A program made the position numbers and the translations under genes. Under the pieces are notes generated by a model. It ran no database searches and was not told the origin of the DNA. It was given only the letters and a program-made list of their open reading frames with translations. This document shows, in pieces, positions 1-8,700 of a stretch of 20,676 nucleotides of DNA (position 1 is its first letter; the number at the start of each line of letters is the position of its first letter). Origin of the DNA: Chara braunii (lineage: Eukaryota; Streptophyta; Charophyceae; Charales; Characeae); contig BFEA01000399.1 of the NCBI GenBank assembly GCA_003427395.1, positions 793,885 to 814,560 of the forward strand. Direction: 5' to 3'.

Positions 1-64
<64 letters not shown>
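1..64. repeat. (CT)n microsatellite at the window edge
   Basis: A pure CT dinucleotide tract opens the window, so its true length is not visible. The window also closes in (CT)n, which fits a contig broken at microsatellites. Confidence 0.97.
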
Positions 65-68
<4 letters not shown>

Positions 69-281
69 TTGTCTGTCTGTCTGTCCGTCCGTGCCTTTAT
101 GTCTTTCTGCCTGTCTCTCTCTCGCTCCCTCCCTGTCTGTCGGTCTGTCGGTCTGTCTGTCTGTCAAGCTGTCTCTTTCTCTCACCCCCCCTCTCTCTCA
201 GGACAGCCATCTCCCTGTCTCTCATGGGACAGCCCTCTGTCTCTCTCGGTGTCTCCCCGTCTCTGTCTGTCTGTTTGTCGC

Positions 282-346
<65 letters not shown>

Positions 347-404
347 GACAGCCCTCTCTCTCACCCTCTCGCCCCCTCCCTGTTTGCCTGTCTGTCTGCT
401 TCTC

Positions 405-444
<40 letters not shown>

Positions 445-960
445 TGTACACGCAGAGGACAGCCCTCTCTTTCTCTCTCCCTCTCTCAGAGGACAGCCCT
501 CTTTCTGTCTCTCTCTCTCTCTCAGGACAGCTCTCTCTATCCCCCCCCCCCCCCCCTTTGCTCTCCTTCTCTCTCTCCCTGTTACGGTGTTACCCTGTTC
601 TCTCCTTGGCTCCATATCTCCATCCCTGTGCCCCCCAAGTCGCTTCCCAACTTCCATCTTTCTGTCTCTTTCCTTTTCTGTCTCCCTCTCTCTTCTTCTG
701 TCTCCAAAGAACGCCTCCGCCCTCCTGCCCTCTGTCTCTCTGTTTCCCTGTTTCCCTGTTTCCCTGTTTCTCGGTCCTTCTCTCTGCCCCTCTCTTCATT
801 CCCCAGGCGCCCCCCACCATCTTTATCGCTTCCGTTTCTGCCTCTTGATCTATTTGCCTGTCTCCGTATTTCCAGCTACAAGGTGGACAGGTGCGGCTGA
901 TTATTTTCTCTTTCACATTTTGCGATGCCCTCTTTCTGTTTTCCTTTCCCTCTCTCATGA
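65..960. repeat. Pyrimidine-rich low-complexity region with CA tracts and a dispersed short motif
   Basis: The plus strand is almost entirely C and T. It contains (CA)n at about 302-342 and 425-443 and a 16-base C run at 541-556. A short motif, GGACAGCCCTCT or close variants, recurs near 202, 228, 345, 457, 492 and 525, each time followed by (CT)n. This suggests a degenerate minisatellite built on CT tracts. Long open frames exist on both strands here, but they are products of stop-free CT/GA sequence, not genes. Confidence 0.85.
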
Positions 961-1000
961 AAGTGTACTTGGGATTTCGTTGTGTCATGATGTATGCATA

Positions 1001-1188
1001 TATATCGTCAAACAGAACTGCCCGGTAAACCGTACGCAGAGAGGGAGACGAGGACAACAAACTGTAGACTGTATACAGGGTTCAGCCTCCTTATGAGTCG
1101 GTGAGACAGCCCCTCGTTCGTTGTTTTTTTCTCTCTTTCTGCCCACGGTTCACTTGGCAGCTCTCTACTCTGTTTGCTGATATATATC
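1001..1188. repeat. Dispersed repeat family R1, copy A: imperfect fold-back
   Basis: The left arm (about 1001-1065) reads in the same direction as copies B and C and carries the shared core AACTGCCCGGTAAACCGTA. The right arm (about 1066-1188) is the reverse complement of a longer R1 copy. Read on the minus strand it starts with an ATATATATC-type edge, then GCCAAGTGAACCG, GAACGAGGGGCTGT and ACTCATAAGGAGGCTGAACC, matching copy C in order. The locus could extrude a hairpin. The family is not recognised and no coding capacity is seen. Confidence 0.7.
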
Positions 1189-1262
1189 TATCATCATGTA
1201 TATATATCATCGTATACATATATCATCATAGAGAGCTGCCCATATATATAATATATATCTGT
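1165..1262. repeat. AT-rich ATATC/ATCATC tract
   Basis: Irregular TATATATC, ATCATC and ATATAT units flank the right arm of R1 copy A. Similar TATATC sequence borders R1 copy C on its left, so this may be the family's preferred target or its edge. The following stretch, 1263-1547, is AT-rich single-copy-looking sequence in which I recognise nothing. Confidence 0.6.
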
Positions 1263-1547
1263 TCCGAATACACATAAACAAAAACCATAGCACTGCCAAC
1301 GTATCCTGCATAAATACAAGGAGGATGTATAGCCAATACGGAGTCTTGTAGAACAGGGTTGAATTCTTTTCCCGAATCAGTGCTTAAAAAGGTCAAATAA
1401 AAAAAAAAGGAGAGAAAAATAAAGCAATCCATTTGTATCATAAGAGGAGCACCAGTCTTCGATGTGTGTTCAAAAACAAAAGGAAAAAACATACAGACTC
1501 AGTATCCAACACCATCATAAGAGACTACCTTCATGGTTCGACCTATT

Positions 1548-1741
1548 CGTAAACAGAACTGCCCGGTAAACCGTAGGCAGAGAGGAAGACGAGGACAACG
1601 AAGGAGGGGTTGTTATAAACCGTTCCCTCGGCAGAGAGGGAGGAGAGGACAACAAAGGAGGGACTGTGAGAAACTGTTCCCTAGTTTCACCGACTCATCA
1701 CGAGGCTGAACCCTCTGCAGTCTGCAGAGCCCCCTAACTGT
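1548..1741 (+). repeat. Dispersed repeat family R1, copy B with internal duplication
   Basis: Shares with copies A and C the AACTGCCCGGTAAACCGTA start, the GCAGAGAGG..GAGGACAAC block, and an ACTCATCACGAGGCTGAA..CAGTCTGCAGA..CCCCTAACTG end. The AACCGT..GCAGAGAGG..GAGGACAAC..GGAGGG block occurs twice in a row here (about 1567-1614 and 1618-1668). No open frame of note. AT-rich sequence with nothing recognised follows to 2015, apart from A/T-rich simple tracts near 1745-1870. Confidence 0.75.
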
Positions 1742-2015
1742 GACACTATATATCTATATCTATTTATTGTCACATTGTGAATCAGAGCGCAGAAGCGAAA
1801 AATAAAAATAAAAATAAATATATATATCACAAAGATGTCAGAGCGCAAAAACTGAAAAATCAATTCATTTTTAATCTTCTTACTTACAACTCCCCCTGTT
1901 CAAAACCTCTTGCGTACAAGGCCGCCCACGTGGATGTAGGTTGAGCGGCGGCTGCCCCCACCCCCGTGTGTCATGTCGACCCACTTGCACACAACCAAAG
2001 GGCTATATCTATGTA

Positions 2016-2167
2016 TATCGCCAAACAGAGCTGCCCGGCAAACCGTAGGCAGAGAGGGAGAAGAGGACAACAAACGAGGGGCTGTGACAAACTGTTTCGT
2101 CGTCGGAGTTTCATCGACTGACTCATCAGGAGGCTGAAGCCTCAACAGTCTGCAGAATCCCCTAACT
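2016..2167 (+). repeat. Dispersed repeat family R1, copy C
   Basis: The cleanest copy of the family. It runs from a TATATCGCC edge through GAGCTGCCCGGCAAACCGT, the GAGGACAACAAACGAGGGG block and GACTCATCAGGAGGCTGAAG to CCCCTAACTG. Copies A and B can be aligned to it by eye. It is non-coding, has no obvious tRNA-like promoter boxes and no A-tail, so it is not a clear SINE. Confidence 0.75.
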
Positions 2168-2725
2168 GATTACGCTGTAAGTGATAATGCACCTTAACCC
2201 CGATTGTGTTTAAGCATCAACGACCGCCCGACAACTGATACTCCTCTGAGGTGGTGGGGACCACCAACCACTGCCCTCAAGGTACCTGTGACGAAAATCA
2301 AAACAGGCTATCACTCACTCACACCAGATGGAAAACTCTACAGACTGTCGGTTCACAACCCCCCATCACAAGCCACCAAAACACCCACGAAACAAAGAAA
2401 GGTCTGTCACAGCCAAAAAATACGCTCCAGACACGCCGCTGGCACTAGAGGCACAGCATGGCCGCGTAGTGACGGCCGTGACCACTGCTGCTCGACCTGA
2501 CCAAAAGCTGGGCATCCCTCTCCACATTTTCTTAACTTGTTTGGTTCCTCTCTTCATGATACTATCATCTCGCCATACTCCTCTCTTAGGCAGACATAGC
2601 TGCGCTGGCCGTTCGTGTATAATGTATAGCCTGTGATTAGATGGAAAAACGGCAGTGGGAACGAGTGCTGATGTGGGGGCGTGAAATACTAATGGGTCAG
2701 TGATTGGAAGGATGCTGGGCTCACA
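2168..2725. other. Unassigned sequence
   Basis: Short open frames occur on both strands (up to about 120 codons), but their predicted products show no motif or composition I recognise and they overlap one another. I see no promoter, repeat or RNA in this stretch. Confidence 0.4.
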
Positions 2726-2768
2726 TTTCTTCATTGTTTGTTTTGATCTGTGTCTATAGTTTTCTTCT
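2726..2768 (+). repeat. Direct repeat flanking the U6-like sequence, left copy
   Basis: About 43 bases, beginning TTTCTTCATTGTTTGTT and running through TGTCTATAGTTTTC into a T-rich stretch. A near-identical copy lies 232 bases downstream at 2958-3000, and the U6-like sequence sits between them. Confidence 0.85.
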
Positions 2769-2795
2769 TTTTCTTTTTTTAATAACAGAAAAAAG

Positions 2796-2894
2796 ATGCC
2801 CTTCGGGCATCCCTTAAATTTGGAACGATGCAGAGGAGATTAGCATGGCCCCTGTGCTAAGGATGACGCATATAAATCGAGAAATGGTTCAAAA
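2796..2894 (+). pseudogene. U6 spliceosomal RNA-like sequence, probable pseudogene
   Basis: U6 pairs with the 5' splice site and with U2 in the spliceosome's catalytic core. The order of U6 landmarks is plain: a 5' stem-loop ATGCCCTTCGGGCAT, TTGGAACGAT, GATTAGCATGGCCCCTG, AAGGATGAC, and the end ATAAATCGAGAAATGGTTC. The AGC triad is present. Two points argue against function. The near-invariant ACAGAGA box reads GCAGAGG. The internal stem-loop region (GTGCTAAGGATGACGCATAT) differs from the plant form. No oligo-T terminator follows (CAAAACAAAACC), and I see no upstream sequence element or TATA box at plant U6 spacing. A divergent but functional U6 is possible, though less likely. Confidence 0.88.
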
Positions 2895-2957
2895 CAAAAC
2901 CAGAAAAGTTGGGGTAAGCTACTGATGTGGTTATGTCTGTTGGGATTTGAGTCTTCG

Positions 2958-3000
2958 TTTCTTCATTGTTTGTTCTGATCTCTGTCTATAGTTTTCCTCT
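2958..3000 (+). repeat. Direct repeat flanking the U6-like sequence, right copy
   Basis: Second copy of the 2726-2768 repeat with about four mismatches. It runs directly into the T-rich stretch that I read as the poly(A) tail of the minus-strand LINE. Confidence 0.85.
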
Positions 3001-3812
3001 TTTTTTTTTTTCTTTTTTTTTTCCCTTCCCAAAAACACAAAGCCCCATCTATTCTGGGGGGCATCAGTCCGGTTGCTTATCACCGGCAAGCATGGGTTCC
3101 AGTGAGATAGTTGCAGGAATGGAAATCAGCCAAGCCCTTGCGGTACTAGTCGCCTGTCAAGGGGGGGACTGCTACAGGCCATCCCACCTCCCAAACCATA
3201 GCCTTCCCTGGGATGCTTCTGCTGGCCGGGAAGCTTACTAGCAGCACCCAGACACGCAGCAGAAGGGTTCAGGGGTGGTGGGGCACCGGGGGGGGAGAGC
3301 CTAGCAGCCTCGCTGGCCGCTTGTCTCCTCCTCTAAACTAAATCCTCTCGGAAAAAGCCAAACATGCTTGTTCCTATAACACCGGTCTCTATCTATAGTC
3401 ATGCTCCCTCTATAAAGTTCTATTCTCCTTACCAGTTTTACTTGTTCTCCCATATTTCTTGATACCATCCTACTCAGATTACCTACTTACATTTCCTTTG
3501 TTTATATACTACCTTGCCCGTCTACCATCCTCTCATACAGCATCCTGTCTCTATTTTCAAGTTGCCCCAATTTTTCCAATTAACACACCTTGTCCGAAAT
3601 TTTGTCCCCCCCTTTTCTGTGAAACTCACCTCCCTATCGCCCAACCTCTATCTTCTTCAACTTCCCCTTCTCTTGGGCCTTCTATCCCCTGGAATCCTCC
3701 TATCGTAAGTATGGTACATCTACAATCCCACCCGTACCCCCCCTCTCTCTACGTCCCATATGTTTCAAAAGAATCAAAACTGCAATCTGTTTCAATCTGT
3801 CGGGGCTGTACC
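3001..3812 (-). other. LINE 3' UTR and poly(A) tail
   Basis: Non-coding on the minus strand between the ORF2 stop (3813) and an A-rich tail broken by single G residues (3001-3023 plus adjacent). It includes G-runs (plus-strand runs near 3160-3175 and 3288-3296). The overlapping plus-strand open frame around 3459-3977 is not supported by any protein similarity I recognise. Confidence 0.6.
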
Positions 3813-4202
3813 CTATTCATCTTCATCCTCGGTCTCCGGCTGAGGAACATAACGTGCCAAGATGGGGCCAAACTGCAGTTGGCCTGTGTGTGGATTCCTA
3901 GTCAAGAACTGCGGGTACGGTCTCTGTCTTTCCCAAAACCCGGCGTCCGTCCCCCTTGTGCATCGCCACCGATGTAGATCTGCCATCAGGGCAATCCTGA
4001 TGTTCTTTAAGGCACGTTCCTGATATGCCCGTAGCGGCGGGGTTGCACCCTGCCTGCGTCTCTCGTTTCTCAACGTCTACAAGGCCCATAGCACCGCAGC
4101 TCTCACAATCTCCGCCGCCATCATCAAGGTTCTCCAGAGGATCTCTGCATCATCCGTCTCATCAACATTCAGGGGTGCCCCTTCTGCAACTTCGTGTGCC
4201 CA
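3813..4202 (-). pseudogene. LINE ORF2 C-terminal tail
   Basis: Continues from the zinc-finger region: WAHEVAEGAP... then an in-frame stop inside WAL*TLRNERR, then an open stretch (start of the open part at 4073) ending in a strongly acidic PETEDEDE tail at the natural stop, 3813. Basic and aromatic residues dominate the middle part (DLHRWRCTRG), consistent with the nucleic-acid-binding tails of plant LINEs. It has no catalytic motif. It is assigned by position and by reading on from the zinc-finger part. Confidence 0.65.
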
Positions 4203-4622
4203 CTATTGCCAGAATGCCCGGACCTCCGGGCATTGGACAAAAAGATGAGGGATAGTTTCCACCTGGCCACATCCTGCAGCACATGTCTGATCCTTATATT
4301 GACTTTTTGTGGCTTGCCATTGCGCTGTCGGGATTGCCAGGCGGTAAATTTGCCAGAGTAAACCCGCCTGCTTCTGGTCTGGTGGGGCTGCCATAATGGC
4401 ACATTGTTCATTCCATTTCTGCCCCGTCCATCTGTTGACGTAGATGTCTGAGAGCCAGGCCCGCTTAACCCATCGTTCCTTCAGTTCCCCGCAGATGTTT
4501 ACTGGCTCCAGTAAGGTATTATATATATTTTCTGTGGTCACCTCCTGGATCGGCATAGACTTTTTATGCATCTTCTGCGGTGGCCATTCCCACTCCTTTG
4601 GGTCCCACGGCAGATCCCGCAA
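4203..4622 (-). pseudogene. LINE ORF2 zinc-finger region (zf-RVT type)
   Basis: About 139 residues. The C-terminal third holds a CAAGCGQVETIPHLFVQCP motif, the Cys/Cys/His/Cys pattern (with conserved ET..HLF..CP) that follows the reverse transcriptase in plant L1-type LINEs (the zf-RVT family). Upstream residues such as KRAWLSDIYVNRW and LLWQIYRLAIPT resemble the adjoining helical segment of the same family. The element presumably used this to bind its RNA or target DNA. It ends at an in-frame stop right after RAFWQ, and the reading continues in the tail segment downstream, so the protein is broken here. Confidence 0.75.
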
Positions 4623-5597
4623 TCATGAAGCCACCTGAAATGGCAAGAATTCCTCCTGCCTTTGCCCCCCTTTCACAAACTGCCACTGTCTCTATCATGG
4701 CTCTTGCTAACTTCTTCTCGGCAGGTCTCCCCTGTGCCCTCACCTCTTGCAGCGGCTCGCCCAGCCCATCATACCCCAGAGCCGGACTCACCAACCATTC
4801 AGTGACCTGCAGGTTGCAGTCCGCCAAGGCCTGTTCCACCCTGTACAGTCTTTCTGGCGCCTTGTCGCCCTTGAGCTTCATCCACTGTCCCACCGTTATA
4901 TCATCTTGCTTCACGAGTTCGACCCACTGGGGGGGAATCGCTTCCCTCAGGTCTCTCACCCGCTGTCTCCTCTTAATCAGCCCTTGCAGGGTGCTCTCCG
5001 TTTCTTCATATGTTTGCCAATCCTTCCGCTCCTCGTCCCATAGGTGGCCCACTTTGCAAATGCCGTGCACAGCCCATTTCCACCCAAAAGCGCCTCGAGG
5101 TCCCTGCCATGGGAAGGGTTCCCGCTTGCCATGGCAGATAAAGCGGTTATCAAACAGCAACTGGTTGAAGACCGCATCTGCAGTTTTTGGCAGTCGGCAT
5201 CTCAGCTGAACCTTCTTCCACAATGCCAACTTTTGGGACCAAACCGTCTCCCTTCGGAGGTGGCCTATCGCAGAACTACTAATCAGGCATAGGTCCACCA
5301 GTTCCCGTGGGATTTGGAGCTCCAATCCCAAATGAGTCTGCACAATCTCTTGCCAAGTTGCCCCCTTGTGCGCAGCAGAGCCCAAATCACTTGCCAAAGT
5401 TGTAGTGCGATAATTTGCAGCCGCGGGTCCAGCAATCCAAGGCCCCCAAAGCATCTTGGTTGAATGAGTTTATTCCATGCCACCCTACATATGGAGTTCC
5501 TGACCTTCGCATTGTTGGACCACAGGTGCGCATGGACAGCCTTCCTGATATAGCGAACGTTCGTCTGCCCGGCATGTGCACTTCGCCTGCATACCAA
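4564..5597 (-). pseudogene. LINE ORF2 thumb/connection region
   Basis: Two overlapping open parts, 5597-5283 and 5454-4564, in different frames. The first contains NKLIQPRCFGGLGLLD, the N-K-x(n)-P-x-x-x-G-G-L-G-L motif that lies between the reverse transcriptase and zinc-finger parts of plant LINEs. The second is a 296-residue stretch with an Ala/Gly-rich end (AGGILAISGGFMIAGS) before the zinc-finger part. The frame change around 5300-5450 shows a small indel. The overlapping plus-strand open frame at 4580-5209 is a shadow of this. Confidence 0.7.
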
Positions 5598-6580
5598 AGT
5601 GTGGCCAAGACTGAGTTCTTGATGACTATGGCCTTACCGAAGACCCCCATGCCTCCTCTCGCACTCTACGTCTTCAGTCGAGCTACCACCGCTGTGGCTC
5701 GTATTGCCATCTGCTCAACACCCCCGTAACTTGGCATAAGATTGACTCCTGAAAAAGCCTATGCCTCCTAAAAGAGCCATTCTTTCTCCTGTTCTCACAG
5801 TGGGGATATCCCATCCCTCCGGGGGGTCCTTGCGAAGTGGAAGAATGGCCTTTGATTTATGCCAATTAACTCATGCCCCCGAGTACCTGCAGAAGAGTGC
5901 CATGTCTTCTTTGAGGATCCCGAACTGTTGAGCAGTCGGGGGGATCACAGCACCGGTATCATCCGCAAAACCGTAGTCTGCAGCTCCGCTGCTGGTCCCG
6001 CCTTAAGGCCGATTAGGCGGTCGTCAGCTCTCAAGATTTCATGCATTGATTTGATGTAAATAACATAGAGATCCGGGGATAGTGGGCACCCCTGCCTCAC
6101 TGAGTGGGTAACTTTCAGGTTGTCTGACCTCACTCCATTAACCTGCATTACTGTAGTTGCTCCTGTAAGCAGTTTCCACACCGAACTGCAAAAGATGCCC
6201 CCTATTCCTCGCCAGAGTCGCCACGCCATTCCCGGCAGCAGAAATTCACAGCGGACCGGATCATAGGCCTTCTCGAGGCCGATAGATAAAAAGGCCATTG
6301 CTTGACCTGTGCAATGTTCCTCCTTCAGTATTGGCTGAGCCAGCAGTACGTTCGATAATATCTGGCGGCCTGTCACAAGACCCGTTTGAGTTTCATCGAT
6401 GATGCGCGGTAGCACTTCTCTCAGGCGGGATGCCAGTATCTTGGCCAATATTTTATATAATGCATTTAAGATCGATATCGGTCGCCAGTTGCGCACATCC
6501 TCCTTTGCCCCTTTCTGGTACAGTAAGACTACATTGCGTCCGCAAGGCCCTGTGCAAGGGGGCCATACCGGAGTGCCTCA
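5598..6580 (-). pseudogene. LINE reverse transcriptase domain, inactivated
   Basis: RNA-directed DNA polymerase domain of the LINE. On the minus strand from about 6550: VVLLYQKGAKEDVRNWRPIS, LYKILAKILASRLR, DETQTGLVTGRQI, then motif A as FLSIGLEKAYD. Here the first catalytic Asp of the family's SIDxEKAYD is Gly. Next come VNGVRS and VRQGCPLSPDLYVIYI. The catalytic FADD is present (plus 5958-5969), but in a different frame from the segment before it, so a frameshift lies near 5990. Further stops follow (A*VNWH, GC*ADG). An enzyme missing a metal-binding Asp and with broken frames cannot be active. Confidence 0.9.
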
Positions 6581-7198
6581 TTGAAAGCTGCTGTTAACAG
6601 AGTAGAGAAGAAGTTGCGATAATCCTTGTGGTGCCTTGAGTCTAGGGAGGTCTGCGATCGCTTTCTGCACCTCGTCGATAGTGATGTCCTCCTCTAGTTG
6701 GCACGTGCTCTCGAGGTCGAGCCACCGCTGAACATGCCTCCATATCTCTTCCTCCGACTATCTATGCATGTCTTTGCTGGTCCAATTCTCTTCGTCAGCG
6801 AGAAGGTGGTGATAGAAGTCTGTGACGCACTTCAGTATGCCGTGCGTGGTACGCTGCCGCTCTACGTGCTCATCGAACGGGTGGTCCATAGCTGTTATTG
6901 TCAGCGTGGCCTTGCGTGCAGCGATTTTAGAAAAGAATTGGTGCGACATACGTTCTCCCACTAAGATCCATGCCTCCTTCGTGCATCTGCCCCATTTATT
7001 GGCCTCCTCGCCCTGCCACTCCCTCCATCCTCGGGCTGCCTCCACTCTCTCTGCCCACCACTCCTCTTCGATTTGGTCCTCTGACAGGCCTCGATCCTCT
7101 TTCATAACGCATAGCCATTCACACACACCCCTTGGGGGACAGTGCATGGTAAGATTTACAGACACTGCCTGCTCACCGCCCAAGGGGTTTAGGTCCAT
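6581..7198 (-). pseudogene. LINE ORF2 segment between endonuclease and reverse transcriptase
   Basis: An open stretch of about 146 residues (7198-6758) holds RMSHQFFSKIAARKATLTIT, corresponding to the N-S-x-x-F-F-H-x-x-x-x-x-R-x-x-x-x-I motif ahead of the reverse transcriptase in plant L1-type elements. After a stop at 6758 the same frame goes on with EEDITIDEVQKAIADLPRLK and KAP, the conserved segment just before the polymerase fingers. The region is acidic and Trp-rich (EEEWWAERVEAARGWREW). The start codon at 7198 is probably not the true ORF2 start, since the endonuclease should lie upstream. Confidence 0.7.
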
Positions 7199-8215
7199 GG
7201 TTGTAGTATGCTGGATTGGGCCATGGGAGGGCTGCTTGAGTGGTTGGTCTTAGGGGGCTCTGATGATCAGGGTCTTATCTTGTCTCCACCATGGGCAGGT
7301 AGGGGGATGGAATATGCTAGGGTAGACCGAGGGGGTCACTCTTACCGCTGAGATTGTCGGGGACTATAACAGTAGAGTCGCTGATTGAGACCTTGGCCCT
7401 TTACACATCAGGTAGAAACTGTCGAAACCGTCGATATCCCTGCGTCGTAGTGACTTGGACCCTCCGATCTGTCAGTCTTGTCAGTCTGTATTAGTCTGTG
7501 GGGGTACCATGGTGAGCCTGGGTATGGCTAGTATGTCCCCTGTTACTATGTCACCCGTACGAGAGTCCACCCAGAGCGAATGTAGACTATGGTAGGTTCC
7601 ATCTCGGGGGGTAATTCTACACACACACTTGGTGTTAGTGTGGGGCAGGTGCTGGGCATTCTTCGTCCCACAGGTATCTCATGATGCCTGCGGGTGGCGC
7701 TTCATCCAGGCTGGGGTCTGTGAGAATTTTCATTAAGGGAATCAGCTGGGACAGTGGACCATTGGGGGAGCCTTGGGGAGGAGGCATCATGCTTAGGAAA
7801 GGGGAGGGCGGGATATCCCATCTTAGTGGAAGGGTGGTTTGCTGCCCATGGGGTCTGCGGGATGAGGCACAGATGGGGGATGACTGCACATGCGAGGACC
7901 CCACCTCTGCCCGGGTCGTCCTTAACATTAGAGTTAGGGTAGTGTCCGCACGAAGATGTTCGGGTCAGTCCGATAAGCGCTGGTGCAGATCATGACTTGC
8001 GATCTGAGCATTAACATAGGTCATGTCATCACAGTGCCACCTTGAGGCGACTCCCCTTGGGCCCTCGCAATCCATCTGACCTCCCAATGGATGACTACTA
8101 CGGACACCTCCTGAGGCCTGGCTTCCACCCTCTACTACACCCTGGACCTTTTGCGGAAAACTGCTTCACCTGAGGCAGGCGGGACTTCTCGGTTTATTGT
8201 TTGAACTGCCAGATC
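7199..8215. other. Decayed sequence, possibly the 5' part of the LINE
   Basis: About 1 kb with no recognisable domain. Minus-strand reading gives patches that look like former coding sequence (for example around 7600-7490 and 7440-7290) interrupted by stops, and a 97-codon open frame at 7928-7635 rich in Pro and Ser. I could not find the GDFN-type or SDH-type motifs of a LINE endonuclease. The right edge abuts the gypsy LTR at 8216, with AGATC at 8211-8215 as the only possible half of a target-site duplication. Confidence 0.45.
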
Positions 8216-8449
8216 TGCATTGGACCACACTGTTCGTCACCTTAAGCACATACACCATGAGAGATCGCACGAAATCCACACTGGTGACCAGAGATGCAAA
8301 GTCCAGATTAGTGCAGCTTAGAAATTCCAACGAATTATCATATTAAACAGTTTGAGAGTTCAGTCACCAGCGCTCATCAGCACAGAGTTCAGCAACCCAT
8401 ATCCAACATCCTCATCCAGGTAGGTGATCTCTTCTTTCTCTGTCTCACT

Positions 8450-8531
<82 letters not shown>

Positions 8532-8532
8532 N

Positions 8533-8620
<88 letters not shown>

Positions 8621-8700
8621 AAGATCTCGACTTTGGATACATCCGCCTGCTACTTGGCTCTACTCCTACTACTATGCTGTCCGGCTATGGTCGCCTTCCT
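8216..8700 (-). repeat. 3' LTR of the gypsy element (upstream edge uncertain)
   Basis: The 3' edge is the terminal CA on the minus strand (TG at plus 8216-8217). From here about 240 bases match the 5' LTR at 20362 onward: CCACACTGTTCGTCACCT, GCACATACA, CAGAGATGCAAAGT, ATATTAAACAGTTT, CATCCTCATCCAGGTAGG, then (CT)n. The LTR's other end cannot be fixed, because the matching part of the 5' LTR lies outside the window. I place it tentatively beyond the (CT)n, somewhere between 8640 and about 9200. Confidence 0.85.
8452..8616. repeat. (CT)n microsatellite inside the LTR, with an undetermined base
   Basis: About 165 bases of pure CT with one N at 8532. The matching tract in the other LTR (20599-20676) reaches the window end. 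The N and the uniform repeat mean that tract length here is unreliable and the join across it may be artificial. Confidence 0.95.

Larger units (their letters stand above)
3001..7260 (-). mobile_element. Degraded L1-type LINE (non-LTR retrotransposon)
   Basis: LINEs copy themselves by target-primed reverse transcription of their own RNA. On the minus strand, coding remnants run in the expected order: pre-RT segment, reverse transcriptase, long connection region, C-terminal zinc-finger region, stop codon near 3813, long 3' UTR, then an A-rich tail at 3001-3023 (T-rich on the plus strand). The frame changes several times and carries nonsense codons. The apurinic endonuclease domain expected upstream of the pre-RT segment was not recognised, so the 5' end is uncertain: it may be truncated near 7200 or continue as decayed sequence to 8215. 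No clear target-site duplication was found. Confidence 0.85.

Noticed and set aside
65-1096. Long open frames on both strands (up to 343 codons) in the CT-rich start
   Set aside because: Translation is Leu/Ser/Pro/Cys or Arg/Glu repeats from stop-free CT/GA sequence, open in several frames at once. There is no domain.
1001-2167. CRISPR-like array
   Set aside because: Only three long, unevenly spaced copies, one inverted, in an obviously eukaryotic window.
2204-2734. Host genes on either strand (98-122 codons)
   Set aside because: Overlapping open frames on opposite strands without recognisable motifs, start context or introns. There is not enough to support a gene.
4580-5209. 209-codon plus-strand frame
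   Set aside because: Shadow of the minus-strand LINE ORF2; composition biased, no domain.
8389-8642. Arg-Glu and Leu-Ser repeat frames
   Set aside because: Pure (CT)n microsatellite translated; contains an N.
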